A stretch of DNA of 59,643 bases from Acidobacteriota bacterium (GTDB taxonomy: Bacteria > Acidobacteriota > Aminicenantia > Aminicenantales > Saccharicenantaceae), in NCBI GenBank assembly GCA_028749205.1, contig JAQULR010000002.1, positions 1 through 59,643 on the forward strand, read 5' to 3'. Within the stretch, counting starts at the first letter, position 1; each line of letters opens with the position of its first letter. The notes under the pieces are model-generated. The model saw only the letters and a program-made list of their open reading frames with translations. It did not search any database and was not told the DNA's origin. Shown here piece after piece: positions 16,853-25,446 of this stretch. The position numbers and the translations under genes are program-made.

Positions 16853-19249
16853 CTAATCATCGAAATAACGGCGGCGGGCCTTTTTTGGTTTCTCATTGAC
16901 CGGGTCAGCATCCAGAACCCACATTCCCCGGCCGTGAGTGGCTATAACAATCATGTTATCTCGGGGATGGATTATTAGGTCATGGACATAAGTCGAAGGA
17001 AGATTTCCACCAAGGACATTCCAGGTTTTTCCCCTGTCCTTAGAGACATAAACTCCAAGGTCAGTTCCAAGGTAAAGAATGTTCTTGTCAATTGGATCTT
17101 CTCTTATAACATTTACGGGACCCAGTGGAATACCTTTAGATATGTCAATCCAGGTTTTACCATAGTCCCGAGACATCCAAACATATGGAACAAAATCATC
17201 GTCAAACCTTCCCTGCTGAGTCAAATAAACGGTCCCTAATTCATGCTGACTGGCTACTAGTCTTGAAACCCATTTCTGATAAGGCAATCCTTCTGTTATC
17301 TCCTTCCAGTTTTTACCACCGTCCCTGGTAACTGAAGCTCGTCCACAATCAGTTCCTACATAAATTAACCCGTATTTAAGCGGCGACTCTGAAATTGAAG
17401 TGATGGTATGATATGGGATATCGCCAGTTTCAGCCGGATTAAAATAGGTCAAATCAGGACTGATTCTTTCCCAGGTATCTCCCCTGTCTAGTGATCTGAA
17501 AACATACTGCATGCCATGGTAAATGATATTTGGATTGTGAGGAGAGATTATAAAATGGGCCAGCCACTGGCCTCGTAATTTTGGCTCTTCAGGATAGACT
17601 CTGGGAACAATCAGTTTGCTGCGGTCAGGACCGCTTTTACTTAAATCTGTCCTGGTGAGATTGCCATAAAATCCACAGGAATAAACAATATTAGGATTGG
17701 TTGGGTCAATAGCATGATGGGATCCCTCTCCTCCTGGGGCTCTGTCGAATTCAACTGGTCGAATCTGGTTGCGTCCCCGGCTAAGGTCGACTACTGCTCT
17801 GTAGCTTCCATGATCCTGCATCGAGCCATATACATGAAAAGGTGTATCCAGATCGTAATTTATATTAAAAAACTGGCAGACTGGCAAAGTTTCCCGGGTG
17901 TTTTTCCAGTGCTGCCCGCCATCATAGGAAATTTCCAGACCGCCGTCGTTGACATTGACCAGATAGTTTGAATTGTCCGGATCAATCCACAGGCCATGAT
18001 GGTCAACATGGTAAAGGTTCGGAACCCGATTAAAGGTCTTCCCCCCGTCTCTGGAAACACTCATTGGCACTCCTAATATATAAACAGTCTCGGGGTCGCT
18101 GGGATCAACTTTAATCTGTCCAAAAACCCAACCATAAGTCCCAGAATGATTTTCTAAATATTTTTTCATGGCTTCAGTAGTTGGAGCGGTGAGTTTCCAG
18201 CTTTCGCCCCCATCATCAGACCGGTAAACCGTAGCCCCTTTAATGATTCCAGTTGCTGGTAAACCGTAGGCATCCATTCTTTCTTCTTCAGTTGGTTCTC
18301 TGGAAACTTCGTAGTTATCAACCAGAGCATATAAAACCTCCGGCTTCTTTAGACAGAGGTCAAGGCCTATCCGGCCACGGAATCTAGCTTCTGGTAATCC
18401 GTTATTGGCCGGTTTCCAATTTTTTCCCCCGTCGGTGGTTTTCCAAATACCGCTTCCGGTATAATCAGGCTCATTTCTGGGATCGTTCCATTTTTTTCTT
18501 ATTCTCTGCCAGGTAGCTGCATAAAGAGTTTCTGGATCTCTCGGATCCATGACCAAATCTATGGCTCCAGTTTGCTCATTTACATAAAGAATTTTTGACC
18601 AGCTATTACCACCATCAGTGGTCTTGAAGACACCTCTTTCCTGATTAAAAGTCCACTCATGTCCTGAAGCTGCTACATAGACCACCTCAGGATTTTTGGG
18701 ATGGATGATAATCCTGGCAATGGTGTTGGTATCAGTTAAGCCCAGATGCTCCCAGGTTTTACCACCGTCAATCGATTTGTAAATTCCACAGCCGGGGTGA
18801 GAACTTCTGAAAATATTAGCCTCGCCGGTTCCAACCCAGATTATATTATGGTCAGAAGGAGCAATAGCTATATCCCCTATCGAAGTGGACATTTCCTGAT
18901 CGAAAATTGGTTCCCAGATAGTACCTTCATTTTCTGTTTTCCAGATTCCTCCGGAAGCGGTAGCCACGTAAATGGTATAATTTTTTCCTTTGGGAGTAAC
19001 AACAGCCATATCAGTGCAGCGCCCGCTGACATTAGTCGGACCAAGAAACTGCCAGTTCAGGTTAGCAAATGTCGAGCTAGTCTGCATCTTTTTATGCAGC
19101 TCAAAGCCTTTCCACCTTACCTCGGGATGGGTATTCTGAATTCTGGACGGTTTTTTTTGGGCCAAAGAAAAATTTGAAAGTACTAAAAAGCCGAAACTAA
19201 AAATCAGAAAAAAGCCCAGAAAAGCAACAAGATGATTTTTACTTTTCAT
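16853..19249 (-). CDS. Secreted BNR/sortilin-type beta-propeller protein
   Basis: The start is ATG at 19249, five bases after AAGGAG; a GTG two codons earlier overlaps that site. The 798-residue protein has a signal peptide (about 1-31) and repeated Asp-box motifs such as YKSIDGGKTW, FKTTDGGNSW, WKTTDGGKNW, YRSDDGGESW and VSKDRGKTWN, filling the length as two propellers. It is a clear paralogue of the 1170-residue protein at 11984-15496, sharing the openings GGIWKT and PSDHNIIWVGTGE, but it lacks the helical insertion and the C-terminal sandwich. Likely a periplasmic or surface glycan- or protein-binding propeller, or a hydrolase; no catalytic residue can be assigned. Confidence 0.85.
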   Translation of the reverse strand: MKSKNHLVAFLGFFLIFSFGFLVLSNFSLAQKKPSRIQNTHPEVRWKGFELHKKMQTSSTFANLNWQFLGPTNVSGRCTDMAVVTPKGKNYTIYVATASGGIWKTENEGTIWEPIFDQEMSTSIGDIAIAPSDHNIIWVGTGEANIFRSSHPGCGIYKSIDGGKTWEHLGLTDTNTIARIIIHPKNPEVVYVAASGHEWTFNQERGVFKTTDGGNSWSKILYVNEQTGAIDLVMDPRDPETLYAATWQRIRKKWNDPRNEPDYTGSGIWKTTDGGKNWKPANNGLPEARFRGRIGLDLCLKKPEVLYALVDNYEVSREPTEEERMDAYGLPATGIIKGATVYRSDDGGESWKLTAPTTEAMKKYLENHSGTYGWVFGQIKVDPSDPETVYILGVPMSVSRDGGKTFNRVPNLYHVDHHGLWIDPDNSNYLVNVNDGGLEISYDGGQHWKNTRETLPVCQFFNINYDLDTPFHVYGSMQDHGSYRAVVDLSRGRNQIRPVEFDRAPGGEGSHHAIDPTNPNIVYSCGFYGNLTRTDLSKSGPDRSKLIVPRVYPEEPKLRGQWLAHFIISPHNPNIIYHGMQYVFRSLDRGDTWERISPDLTYFNPAETGDIPYHTITSISESPLKYGLIYVGTDCGRASVTRDGGKNWKEITEGLPYQKWVSRLVASQHELGTVYLTQQGRFDDDFVPYVWMSRDYGKTWIDISKGIPLGPVNVIREDPIDKNILYLGTDLGVYVSKDRGKTWNVLGGNLPSTYVHDLIIHPRDNMIVIATHGRGMWVLDADPVNEKPKKARRRYFDD

Positions 19250-19585
19250 AAGCACTCCTTTATAAAAAACTTAAATCTAAAACAAAAAACACTTTTTATC
19301 TCAGGATAATATCTATAGTTATAAAATCTGGTTTTTGTGTCAAGCAAATAACTCTAATTTATCAGGCTTATTATTCTGCTCTCCTACATCTTCCATTAAA
19401 CCAAACAACGTTTTAAACTTTTCAATAATGATTATTATGAAAAATCAGAGACAAGAATGGATTTAAGAAAAGCCCTTCATACCCCTGATTTCCCCTCAGG
19501 TCCTTGATTTCCTCCACTTATAATCTTACTGTTCTTACCGTGGAGATAAGGCAGGTTAACTAGAATCATCAGTTAATAAAGCAGC
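19250..19585. other. Intergenic region upstream of the second BNR gene
   Basis: This 336-bp region contains a minus-strand TTGACA (19336-19341) without a well-spaced -10. It also holds a divergent copy of the stem-loop repeat (19417-19456). AAGGCAGGTTAAC near 19547 is an exact 13-base match to sequence just before the hairpin at 41823, followed here by TTAACT/AGTTAA arms. No gene was found. Confidence 0.4.
19417..19456 (-). repeat. Intergenic stem-loop repeat, divergent copy
   Basis: On the minus strand GTCTCTGATTTTTCATAAT is followed by AATCATTATTGAAAAG, giving a TTTTCA...TGAAAA stem. It resembles the 41671-41707 copy (GTCTCGAGATTTTCAATTAA) but with insertions, so membership in the family is tentative. 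Confidence 0.4.
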
Positions 19586-19852
19586 CTATTTATCAGGCTC
19601 TTCCTTTTCTACCACAATGGTCAGTTTGGAAGCCAGGGCCGCTACCGCTCCAATGGCTGCCCAAACCGGAGCGATCAGCGTTCCAACTATCCCTACGGTT
19701 AGAGGTATTTCCATGAAAGTTTTGCCGTCTTCAGTTTTGAAAATTATCCGTCGGGCATTTCCTTCTTTGATAATCTCTTTGATTTTCTCGAGAATTTCTG
19801 AACCTGTGACCTTAAATTCCTCAAACCTGGTCTTTTTTTCTTTTTCTTCCAT
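19586..19852 (-). CDS. DUF4342 domain protein
   Basis: This 88-residue protein has a charged N-terminal helix and the DUF4342 hallmark: FKVTGSEILEKIKEIIKEGN, then RRIIFKTEDGKTFMEIPLTV, then a hydrophobic segment (about 51-76). AAAGGAG lies 5 nt before the ATG. Family members in other bacteria are small, sometimes fused to UBA-like helices, and have no established function. The hydrophobic tail suggests membrane association. Confidence 0.85.
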   Translation of the reverse strand: MEEKEKKTRFEEFKVTGSEILEKIKEIIKEGNARRIIFKTEDGKTFMEIPLTVGIVGTLIAPVWAAIGAVAALASKLTIVVEKEEPDK

Positions 19853-20053
19853 CTTTGCTCCTTTCTCTTCGCTGACTTAGTCGCTATTAACCTGGTATAA
19901 GAACCAATTGGCTGAAATCAGCCCTCACCTTTTTTGGTCTCTATTAAAATTAGACCACCTGTTAGTTAGATAGAAACGAACCGAAAAACTTATTCGGCCC
20001 ATAAATAGACAAACACCCACGCTCAGCCCTGGCCCGCCGAAGACGGAAGAGAT

Positions 20054-20401
20054 TCAGGTCGAAAGAACTTTTCGGTAGACATGCTCCAGCAGATATACCC
20101 GGCTCTGAGGGTCAAGCTCGATAAATTCCAGACCCATCTCAAACACTTCATCTTCAAAGAGGTTTTTGACCCACTTAACCTCAGCTATCCCGGAAATAAG
20201 CTTTTTGGAATCAGACAAAGCAATTTCCAGCTTGACTCTGGTTTTAACTGGTAAAGGTGAATCGGTCATGACTCGTAAACCACCAACCGAAATATCTCTG
20301 GAAATTGAGTAGAAAGACTCCTCAGCTTGTTCATTTGGGGTGATTACCTTAAGGACTACCTTGTTCTCTTCGCCGAGTCTCTTTTCTCTTCTTTTTTCCA
20401 T
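20054..20401 (-). CDS. PilZ-domain protein
   Basis: This single-domain protein of 115 residues has both c-di-GMP-binding signatures of PilZ: an N-terminal RxxxR (RREKR, residues 4-8) and a D-x-S-x-x-G (SRDISVGGLRV). The beta-barrel rest includes VKLEIALS and EMGLEFIELD. It probably acts as a c-di-GMP effector, but the target cannot be read from neighbours (DUF4342 downstream on the same strand, 201 bp away). Confidence 0.88.
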   Translation of the reverse strand: MEKRREKRLGEENKVVLKVITPNEQAEESFYSISRDISVGGLRVMTDSPLPVKTRVKLEIALSDSKKLISGIAEVKWVKNLFEDEVFEMGLEFIELDPQSRVYLLEHVYRKVLST

Positions 20402-20597
20402 TGCCTCTTTAATTGCCTGCCTCCTTGGCCTTCTTTTTTTCTAAGCCTAAATTGCTTATTGTTAATTTAGGCTAACATACCCTAAAGATAATAGCAACAA
20501 GAATTTTGGCCGCTGGGCCGAATCATATTAAGCACCCCAAATATTGATTTGGCTGCAGCCAGCTACTATTGGCTTATATGCCTCGCGCTTATTTATG

Positions 20598-20623
20598 GAT
20601 TATTTACACATAATTCAAGTTAA
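20598..20623 (+). repeat. Type-2 intergenic hairpin motif, copy A
   Basis: GATTATTTACACATAATTC followed by AAGTTAA. The inner arms ATTAT/ATAAT pair around TTACAC; the outer stem is shorter than in copies B and C. It lies upstream of the predicted promoter of the permease gene, so here it cannot act in that gene's mRNA. Confidence 0.5.
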
Positions 20624-20767
20624 TCTAACTTATCCTCGTCAGAGGCTGACAGACTCTGCTTCTTTTAACTTGGTTGATGCCATCCGCTATCCTTAATAAT
20701 AATCGTTGAAAAAATCGAGAGAAGCTAAGTTCTATATATATATATAAAATCATAATCAGAAAAGAAT

Positions 20768-20796
20768 TTGACAAAAAAACAGGAAAAAAATATTCT
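20768..20796 (+). promoter_or_regulatory. Sigma-70-type promoter for the sugar cluster
   Basis: Perfect TTGACA (20768-20773), 17-bp spacer, TATTCT (20791-20796). Transcription would start near 20803, about 30 nt before the ATG, with AAAGGAGAGG in between. This is the cleanest promoter in the window. Confidence 0.65.
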
Positions 20797-20834
20797 GCTT
20801 TCTATAAAAATGATTGTAGGAAAGGAGAGGCTAA

Positions 20835-22055
20835 ATGAATGTCAGGTTAAGATTAAGCGTCATGATGTTTCTCCAATACGCTATCTGGGGAGCCTGGGCC
20901 CCGGTTCTATCCGCCTATCTTCAGAACAACTTAGGTTTTAGCGGCAGTCAGCTCGGAATAATATTCAGCTTGCTACCCCTGGCTACCATAATTTCTCCTT
21001 TCCTGGGAGGACAGTTAGCCGACCGTTATTTTCCCAGTGAGAAAGTAATTGCAGTGCTACAGTTGGTTGGCGGGGTCCTTCTTTTACTCATTGCCGGTGT
21101 TACCTCTTTCAACACGATGATGTGGCTGATGCTACTTTATAGTTTAGTTTATGCTCCAACTCTGGCCTTGACCAACTCCATCGCCTTTATCAACCTCAAA
21201 GATTCAGAAAAGGAATTTGGGGGTATCAGGGTTTGGGGAACTATAGGCTGGATTGCAGCTGGTTGGGCATTAGCTGCCTGGCGGGTGCTGGCCAAGTCAC
21301 CGGAGGGTATTGCTATGAGGGGAGATACTCTTATTTTGGCCGGCATTTTCTCCCTGATAATGGGTATTTATTCCTTCAGCCTGCCTCATACTCCTCCCCA
21401 GAAAGAAGCTGCCAGGCCTTGGGCTTTTCTGGAAGCTTTAAAAATGCTCAAGGACAAAAATTTTTTGATCTTCGCCATAATATCTTTTGTTGTAGCCACC
21501 GAACTGCAGTTCTACTATGTCTTAACCTCTCCTTTTCTTACCCAAAGTGTCGGGGTTAAGCAGGAATCTGTCTCATTTGTCATGACCATAGCCCAATTTG
21601 CAGAAATTTTTGTGATGGCTTTCATGCTGAGCTGGGCTCTGCGGAAATTTGGCATGCGGATGACCTTGACTTTGGGTATCCTGGCCTGGCCCATCCGCTA
21701 CATTATTTTTGTTATTGGGAAGCCTTCTTGGCTGGTGATCGCTTCGCTGGCTCTGCATGGCTTTTGCTATGTCTTCTTTTTCACTGCTGCCTACATTTAC
21801 GTTGATAACATAGCCCCCAAGGATATCCGTAATTCGGCCCAGAGCCTGATTGCTACTATAATCCTGGGATTGGGAAATTTCGCCGGTAGTCTTTTCTGCG
21901 GCTGGATTCAGGATATTTTTACCAAGGACAACGTAGTTAACTGGACTGGAACTTTCATGGTTCCTACAGTCCTAACTTTCCTGTGCCTTATTATTTTTAT
22001 GGTCTTCTTCAGAGAAAGCCAGAAAAAGGCAGCGACCCAGGCGAGCCTGACTTAG
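20835..22055 (+). CDS. MFS permease of the nucleoside:H+ symporter type
   Basis: This 406-residue protein has about 12 membrane helices. It begins MNVRLRLSVMMFLQYAIWGA and has the loop GGQLADRYFPSEK after helix 2, as in the NHS family (NupG/XapB-like, PF03825). In environmental bacteria such permeases often sit beside Gfo/Idh/MocA dehydrogenases and sugar isomerase-like TIM barrels, so the cargo may be a sugar or glycoside rather than a nucleoside. AAAGGAG precedes the ATG. It is the first gene of the 20835-25440 cluster. Confidence 0.85.
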   Translation: MNVRLRLSVMMFLQYAIWGAWAPVLSAYLQNNLGFSGSQLGIIFSLLPLATIISPFLGGQLADRYFPSEKVIAVLQLVGGVLLLLIAGVTSFNTMMWLMLLYSLVYAPTLALTNSIAFINLKDSEKEFGGIRVWGTIGWIAAGWALAAWRVLAKSPEGIAMRGDTLILAGIFSLIMGIYSFSLPHTPPQKEAARPWAFLEALKMLKDKNFLIFAIISFVVATELQFYYVLTSPFLTQSVGVKQESVSFVMTIAQFAEIFVMAFMLSWALRKFGMRMTLTLGILAWPIRYIIFVIGKPSWLVIASLALHGFCYVFFFTAAYIYVDNIAPKDIRNSAQSLIATIILGLGNFAGSLFCGWIQDIFTKDNVVNWTGTFMVPTVLTFLCLIIFMVFFRESQKKAATQASLT

Positions 22056-22069
22056 TTTTTAATGGGATG

Positions 22070-22100
22070 AACCGACGGCTATTTTGGGCCGGTTTTATTT
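22070..22100 (+). terminator. Possible weak terminator after the permease gene
   Basis: AACCG (22070-22074) pairs with CGGTT (22090-22094), followed by TTATTT. The inner stem contains mismatches, so read-through into the dehydrogenase gene is likely. Confidence 0.28.
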
Positions 22101-22368
22101 ATAAAACTGAAGCTGCTCCCAGGTTTTTTGCCATGGATATCATAGATATGATAATCGAGACAGGGGAAAATGAGAGGTAGAGAAAATCGAAGATTTGATA
22201 TGGTTCTTCCTAAAAGGTTTATCTCCTGTAATTTTACTCGGCTATTGCCCCATTCGTTTTCAGGATCTTACCTAAGAAATATTTATTTACCAGGCCCTGG
22301 AACGGCTTGGTATGGAATAAAATAGGAATAAATAATAGTTAGATTGCCTTGATGAAAGGAGTAGGCTA

Positions 22369-23628
22369 ATGAAGACAAAAAAGAATTTTTTAGGTGTCGG
22401 GTTTATTGGGGCGGGTTTTATCACCCGTTTTCATATCAGAGCCTGGGTAGGTGTCCGGAAGGCGGATATTCTGGGAATTTATGACCCAGATATTAAAAGG
22501 GCAGAACAGACCGTGGCTTTAGCCCGTAAGCTTAAAGTTGGTGAGACACGGGTTTTCAAATCAATTACTGACATGGTAGCCGACCCGGCTATAGATGCCA
22601 TTTGGATTTGTTCACCTAACTATACCAGAGTTGAAGTCATGGAAGAGATTACTGAAGCAGTTCTTAAAGGTAAGGGCCAACTTATCGGGGTTACCTGCGA
22701 AAAGCCTCTTGGCCGAAACGTCAGAGAGGCCCGTAAGATGCTCCAACTAGTTAAAAAAGCCAGGCTTCTGGACGGTTATCTGGAAAATCAAGTGTTCGCC
22801 CCGGCGGTAGTTCGAGGTAAGGAAATTATCTGGAATCGTGGAGCCAAGCTCTGTGGCCCGCCTTATTTAGCCAGAGCAGCCGAGGAACACAGTGGGCCTC
22901 ATATGCCCTGGTTCTGGGAGGGCGAGCTTCAAGGAGGAGGTGTTCTTAACGATATGATGTGTCATTCAGTGGAAGAAGCCCGCTTCATGCTGACCCCTCC
23001 TGGAGCTAGCCGTGAGGTACTCACCCCGGTTAAAGTAACTGCTTATGCTTCTTGTCTGAAATGGCAAATATCTGAATATATAGACCATCTAAAGAAAATC
23101 AGTGGCGGCAAGCTTGATTACCAGAATCGCCCATCTGAAGACTTTGCCCGGGCCGTTATTGAATACCGGGACCAGCAGGGCCATATCCTGGTGGTGGAAA
23201 CCACTACTTCCTGGTGCTATGTCGGGGCCGGACTTCGACTTAGTATGGAGCTTCTCGGCCCAGAGTATTCCTTGCAGGTAAATACTCTGGATACAAGCCT
23301 TAAGGTTTTCTTCAGCCGTCGGGTCAAAGGTAAAGCTGGCGAAGACCTGGTAGAAAAACAGAATGCTGAAGTTGGACTGATGCCTGTTGTTTCCAACGAA
23401 GAACATGAGTACGGATATACTGCCGAGGATAGACATATGGTTGAATCTTTTCTGGATGGCCAAAGACCCCTTGAAAATTTCGACGATGGCCTTAACGTTA
23501 CTGAACTCCTGATGACTGCTTACCTCAGCCTTGAAAAAGACAAGACCATGCCCTTCCCTCCTCCTGGTCTGGATAAGTTCGTACCGGCAGTGGCTAAGGG
23601 TCAATGGAATCCCAGAAAGAAAAAGTGA
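22369..23628 (+). CDS. Gfo/Idh/MocA-family NAD(P)-dependent oxidoreductase
   Basis: This 419-residue protein has an N-terminal Rossmann fold (GVGFIGAGFITRFHIRAW, residues 9-26) and the family's EKP catalytic motif at residues 111-113 (CEKPLGRN). A C-terminal alpha/beta domain follows. AAAGGAG lies 7 nt before the ATG. It has no signal peptide and is therefore cytoplasmic. Members oxidise hydroxyl groups of sugars and inositols, and several act as glycoside 3-dehydrogenases. Next to a DUF1080 protein, a 3-keto-glycoside role is plausible (inference). Confidence 0.9.
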   Translation: MKTKKNFLGVGFIGAGFITRFHIRAWVGVRKADILGIYDPDIKRAEQTVALARKLKVGETRVFKSITDMVADPAIDAIWICSPNYTRVEVMEEITEAVLKGKGQLIGVTCEKPLGRNVREARKMLQLVKKARLLDGYLENQVFAPAVVRGKEIIWNRGAKLCGPPYLARAAEEHSGPHMPWFWEGELQGGGVLNDMMCHSVEEARFMLTPPGASREVLTPVKVTAYASCLKWQISEYIDHLKKISGGKLDYQNRPSEDFARAVIEYRDQQGHILVVETTTSWCYVGAGLRLSMELLGPEYSLQVNTLDTSLKVFFSRRVKGKAGEDLVEKQNAEVGLMPVVSNEEHEYGYTAEDRHMVESFLDGQRPLENFDDGLNVTELLMTAYLSLEKDKTMPFPPPGLDKFVPAVAKGQWNPRKKK

Positions 23629-23636
23629 TGCCTCTA

Positions 23637-23690
23637 TGGGCTAAAGCCCAGGACTTTCTTCTGGCGGAGGGAAAATTAATGGGCTTTTTT
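23637..23690 (+). terminator. Putative terminator with a competing hairpin
   Basis: Three segments can pair in two ways. TGGGCT (23637-23642) pairs with AGCCCA (23645-23650), or AGCCCA pairs with TGGGCT (23680-23685), which is followed by TTTTT. The second has a 29-nt loop and looks like a terminator. The first would block it. Confidence 0.35.
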
Positions 23691-23826
23691 GCTAAATGGG
23701 AATACATTTTTAAAGAACAATTTTCAGAAATGAGAACATCGTGATATTAAATAATAGAGCTTATTAAATTAGTTCAGGCCCCTAATTTTCACTGAGAATA
23801 CTTTATCGGGTAGGGAATAAAGTAGA

Positions 23827-23860
23827 TTGATTTTGATTATTTGTGAATAATTCAAATTAA
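23827..23860 (+). repeat. Type-2 intergenic hairpin motif, copy B
   Basis: TTGATTTTG (23827-23835) and ATTATT pair with AATAAT and TCAAATTAA (23852-23860) around loop TGTG. Fourteen of fifteen positions pair if G-U is allowed. It ends 89 nt before the start of the TIM barrel-DUF1080 gene. The 318-bp gap it sits in also has a TATAAT at 23878 without a good -35. Confidence 0.6.
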
Positions 23861-23949
23861 TATAGATATCTTGAGCCTATAATTTGTGCTATTAATAAAA
23901 GAAAACCGTCATTGGTTATAAATGGATAATAGCTTCTAAGGAGGCCATG

Positions 23950-25440
23950 ATGAAGAGAAAACAAGCAAGATTAGCTCTCATTATAGGAATCTGTCTAGTA
24001 ATACTGGGAGGAAGTTTATTAAGCCGGTCTGAAGCTACCCAGGAAAAAATTATTCCAGATGAAATAAAAAGACAGGTCAAGCAAACAGATTTCAATTCAA
24101 TCAGGATTAAAAAATTCCCCGTGGCTATGCAATGCTGGACCTATCGGGGCTATACTTTTTTTGAGTCCTTAACCAAAACCAAAGCCCTGGGTATTGATTA
24201 TGTTCAAGCCTTTCCTGGACAGAGGCTATCTGTAGATCTGCCGGCCGAGGTTCTGTTTAATCACCATCTTGGCGATGAACATATTGAATTGGTAAAGAAT
24301 AAACTCAATGAGCTTAAGATGACTGTCGTGGCTTACGGGGTGGTTGATACCGGTCGAACTGAAGAGGAGATGCGAAAGGTTTTTGACTTTGCCCGAAAGT
24401 TAGGCATCTGGATCATAGTCACCGAGCCGCAGGATGAAGATTACCCGATGCTAAATAAATTGGTCAAAGAATATAACCTCCGGGTAGCCATTCATAACCA
24501 TCCAGAGCCCAGTAAATATGCCCATCCAGCTACCGCTTTAAATTACCTAAAAAATTTGGACAAAAGAATTGGAGTTTGTGCTGACACCGGTCACTGGATG
24601 AGGGCTAACCTTAAACCTATAGAATGCCTAAGGCTTCTTCAGGGAAGAATAGTAGATGTTCACCTTAAGGACAGAAGCAACTTCGGGATCAGAAAAGCCG
24701 AGGACGTAGCTTTTGGAACTGGCCAGGCTGACCTCAAAAAGGTTCTGGCTGAGCTGACCCTGCAGGATTATGATGGCTATCTAACCATAGAATATGAAAA
24801 CGAAAAAGAAGTTATGACCCCTGAACCAGCCATAAGAAAAGGTCTGGAATTTATAAAAGAGGTCACTTATTATTATGATTATGAGCAGCTGCTCAGCTGC
24901 TATCGCGGTCTTTATGAAAAGCATGGCTGGAACCACTATGGGCCCGGCCATTTTGAACTTGATCCGGAGACAGGGGTCTTGAAATCTCAGGGAGGAATGG
25001 GGCTTCTCTGGTACAGCCGAAAAAAATTTAGAGATTTTGTGGTGGAATTGGAGTTTAAATGTTCTCAGAAAAACACCAATTCAGGTGTATTTTTAAGGGT
25101 TCCAGAGATTCCTACCAGCGATGATTATATTTACCATTCCTTCGAAATTCAGATCTACGATGCTGGTGATGGTGCTTACCAGACTGGGGCAATTTATGAT
25201 GCCCAGGCTCCCTCAGCTAAGGCTTTCAAGCCAACGGGAGAATGGAATCATTTAAGAATTACCTTTATAGAAGACCAACTCCAAGTCGAACTAAATGGGA
25301 AAAAAGCTATAGACTGGAAGGTGGAGCCAAGGGGCAAAGTCAGCGACTTTGCCAGAGAGGGCTATTTGGGACTTCAGAATCATGACAGCCTGTCGCCTGT
25401 ATATTTCAGGAATATCTATGTCAAAGAGCTCCAGCCTTGA
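23950..25440 (+). CDS. Exported fusion of sugar isomerase/epimerase-like TIM barrel and DUF1080 domain
   Basis: AAGGAGG at 23938-23944 favours the second of two adjacent ATGs (23950), giving 496 residues. A signal peptide (about 1-31) is followed by a xylose isomerase-like TIM barrel (about 45-290). Probable metal ligands lie in IHNHPEPSK, CADTGHWM, VDVHLKD and LTIEYENE. A C-terminal DUF1080 domain (about 325-495) has NSGVFLRVPEIP, HSFEIQIYDAG and GEWNHLRITF. DUF1080 proteins are reported as 3-keto-glycoside hydrolases or lyases; TIM barrels of this type epimerise or eliminate 3-keto sugars. The fusion suggests both steps on one periplasmic protein. It ends 6 bp from the convergent gene. Confidence 0.88.
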   Translation: MKRKQARLALIIGICLVILGGSLLSRSEATQEKIIPDEIKRQVKQTDFNSIRIKKFPVAMQCWTYRGYTFFESLTKTKALGIDYVQAFPGQRLSVDLPAEVLFNHHLGDEHIELVKNKLNELKMTVVAYGVVDTGRTEEEMRKVFDFARKLGIWIIVTEPQDEDYPMLNKLVKEYNLRVAIHNHPEPSKYAHPATALNYLKNLDKRIGVCADTGHWMRANLKPIECLRLLQGRIVDVHLKDRSNFGIRKAEDVAFGTGQADLKKVLAELTLQDYDGYLTIEYENEKEVMTPEPAIRKGLEFIKEVTYYYDYEQLLSCYRGLYEKHGWNHYGPGHFELDPETGVLKSQGGMGLLWYSRKKFRDFVVELEFKCSQKNTNSGVFLRVPEIPTSDDYIYHSFEIQIYDAGDGAYQTGAIYDAQAPSAKAFKPTGEWNHLRITFIEDQLQVELNGKKAIDWKVEPRGKVSDFAREGYLGLQNHDSLSPVYFRNIYVKELQP

Positions 25441-25446
25441 AATTGC

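Larger units (their letters stand above)
20402..20834. other. Divergent intergenic region between the PilZ and permease genes
   Basis: This 433-bp AT-rich region holds a type-2 hairpin motif (20598-20623), a partial match to the type-1 repeat near 20697-20726 (AATCGAGAG after ATCGTTGAAAA), an alternating TA tract at 20733-20747, and the promoter at 20768-20796. No coding sequence is evident. Confidence 0.45.

Noticed and set aside
20733-20747. Alternating TA tract as an origin or unwinding element
   Set aside because: It is short, isolated and lacks DnaA-box-like repeats or replication genes nearby.
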